The position numbers and the translations under genes are program-made. A stretch of 64,000 nt of DNA from Spirosoma aureum (GTDB lineage: Bacteria > Bacteroidota > Bacteroidia > Cytophagales > Spirosomataceae), in NCBI RefSeq assembly GCF_011604685.1, contig NZ_CP050063.1, positions 248,001-312,000 on the forward strand, given 5' to 3'. The notes under the pieces are model-generated. The model did no database searches, had not been told where the DNA came from, and worked only from the letters and a program-made list of their open reading frames with translations. Position 1 is the first letter of the stretch. Each line of letters opens with the position of its first letter. Shown in pieces: positions 63,109-64,000 of this stretch.

Positions 63109-63636
63109 CAACATGTTGAAGACAGTTTACTTCCAACTATTGACTCTCCTTTCCAAATGCCTACTAAATGATAATGTTTCTTACCTAAAAGCTCAAGAAA
63201 AAATGGTTACGACTATTGGAATAGCTCAACATAGTCGATTTAATCTGCAAAATACTATGAAAGCTAGATTGAGTTAATGAGAGAAGGGATGAGGACCCTC
63301 AAGCCGAAGTTAGTCCCTGATGAAAGATTACCATCAGAAACAGTCATAGAACGTAACGAAAATTTAAAAACTCAATTAGTTTTCATGCCCGAATGACAGA
63401 AGAGCATGTAAGCTTGATAACTAAATTAAGTGAACCTTCAAATGAATGGAAGAACGTTCGCACGAGGAAAAGACTTACCTACTTATTTTTTTTAGCTACT
63501 GATCGCAGCACTAGATGCCCTTCATACTATATTAAGAACCTGTTTGGGAATGGAGAAAGGTGGAGAATCGTGCCAACTTGTAGTCGCCAAACTACAGAGT
63601 CATGACCGCCCGGCGGCCCGGCAAACACTGGTAGCC
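63109..63636. other. Gene-poor A/T-rich stretch, likely decayed mobile DNA
   Basis: No intact gene. A frame from 63393 (MTEEHVSLITKLSEPSNEWK, then RTRKRLTYLFFLATDRSTR) loosely resembles the helix-turn-helix N-terminus of IS630-type transposases before it loses the pattern. I do not annotate it as a gene. Confidence 0.4.
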
Positions 63637-63830
63637 ACGGACCGACCCGCAATGGATCGCAACTTCTCATTTTTTCAATCTTAAACGAAAACATGATCTG
63701 CGGCAAATGCTTAATATCCTGCTGTGGCTGTTACGAACCGGTTGTCAATTTGGTCTGTCGTTGCGGTATCATCTTCGGTTAACTGGCTTTATTTAGCCAC
63801 CATTCAGATCATGCTACAATGGCATTAACT
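63637..63830 (+). pseudogene. Decayed IS5-family (DUF4096-type) transposase fragment
   Basis: In the frame from about 63638 the translation includes TDPQW, then LKRKHDLRQMLNILLWLLRT and GCQ, matching the N-terminal part of IS5-type transposases (TD-QW, KRKxDLR, ILWLLRTGCQW). The Trp after GCQ is replaced and the frame then degenerates, with a stop at 63795-63797 in the region where the family has a YYYF motif. No C-terminal catalytic part remains. Confidence 0.7.
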
Positions 63831-63875
63831 CGTTCATCAAACATAACTCCCAAACGTGTTCCAAGGGTAAAAACA

Positions 63876-63908
63876 ATAAAGCGGCTTGATAGTATCAGAC
63901 CGCTTTAT
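63876..63908. terminator. Weak terminator-like hairpin
   Basis: A 9-bp stem (63876-63884 with 63900-63908) and a 15-base loop with A/T ends. It belongs to no intact gene in the window; a gene beyond the edge may use it. Confidence 0.45.
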
Positions 63909-64000
63909 AACCCTAAAACCTATTCCTGAACTTATGAAGAAACTAGGAATACTATAAAGATAGAATCTTACTCGCCTAGCATTATTCATAATAGACCGTT

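Overview
The window looks like a chromosomal segment of a member of the Bacteroidota, most likely a Cytophagales bacterium close to Spirosoma. The reasons are a fused SecDF, a PorZ-type component of the type IX secretion system with a C-terminal sorting domain, an outer-membrane beta-barrel receptor with an N-terminal carboxypeptidase-regulatory-like domain, the acpP-fabF-rnc gene order, and several promoters of the Bacteroidota form (TTTG, about 20 bases, TAnnTTTG). The genus is an inference from protein style; no rRNA or tRNA gene is visible to fix it.

Layout, left to right. 1-8.1 kb: a truncated Rieske-type oxidoreductase, exbD-exbB, a quinone-oxidoreductase-like enzyme, an aquaglyceroporin, uridine kinase, an MFS transporter, a DUF1349 protein and a ferredoxin-type reductase. 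8.3-13.8 kb: housekeeping genes nadA and nadB, then acpP-fabF-rnc. 14-27 kb: a small heat-shock protein behind a likely sigma-54 promoter, a DegQ/HtrA protease, gmd, a SPOR lipoprotein, a glycine-rich stress protein, murB, a ROK kinase, an SDR enzyme, an MlaE/MlaF-type lipid ABC transporter pair, a secreted amidohydrolase and nadC. All three genes making NAD precursors (nadA, nadB, nadC) therefore lie in this window. 27-36.6 kb: secDF, an amino-acid permease, a TauE-type exporter paired with a persulfide-dioxygenase/rhodanese protein, and pdhB.

37-53 kb: an outer-membrane receptor; a minus-strand run of tdk, porZ, a methylthioribose-kinase-like protein and a nucleoside hydrolase; a conserved unknown protein; a helix-hairpin-helix/beta-barrel protein; and a four-gene minus-strand run consisting of a HipA-like kinase, a DUF3037 protein, a class-A beta-lactamase-like serine hydrolase and a large secreted glycosidase-like protein. 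53-63 kb: single genes (siderophore-interacting protein, a PHP/phosphodiesterase fusion, PEBP, MmcQ, 3-hydroxyacyl-CoA dehydrogenase, DUF4287, Tat-exported MBL enzyme, PNPOx, AraC regulator, cupin). The last kilobase holds no intact gene and contains remnants of transposases.

The most unusual signal is in the spacers. Three loci (1.2, 34.9 and 59.1 kb) carry a hairpin with a shared core (inner stem CCRTGCCACGGTT and, in two of them, an 18-base loop that is nearly the same in opposite orientation) surrounded by outer arms that differ completely between loci but are self-complementary at each locus. Several other spacers carry 25-26 bp perfect hairpins without that core. The other lead worth following is the HipA-like kinase/DUF3037 pair. 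No CRISPR array, prophage or complete insertion sequence was seen.
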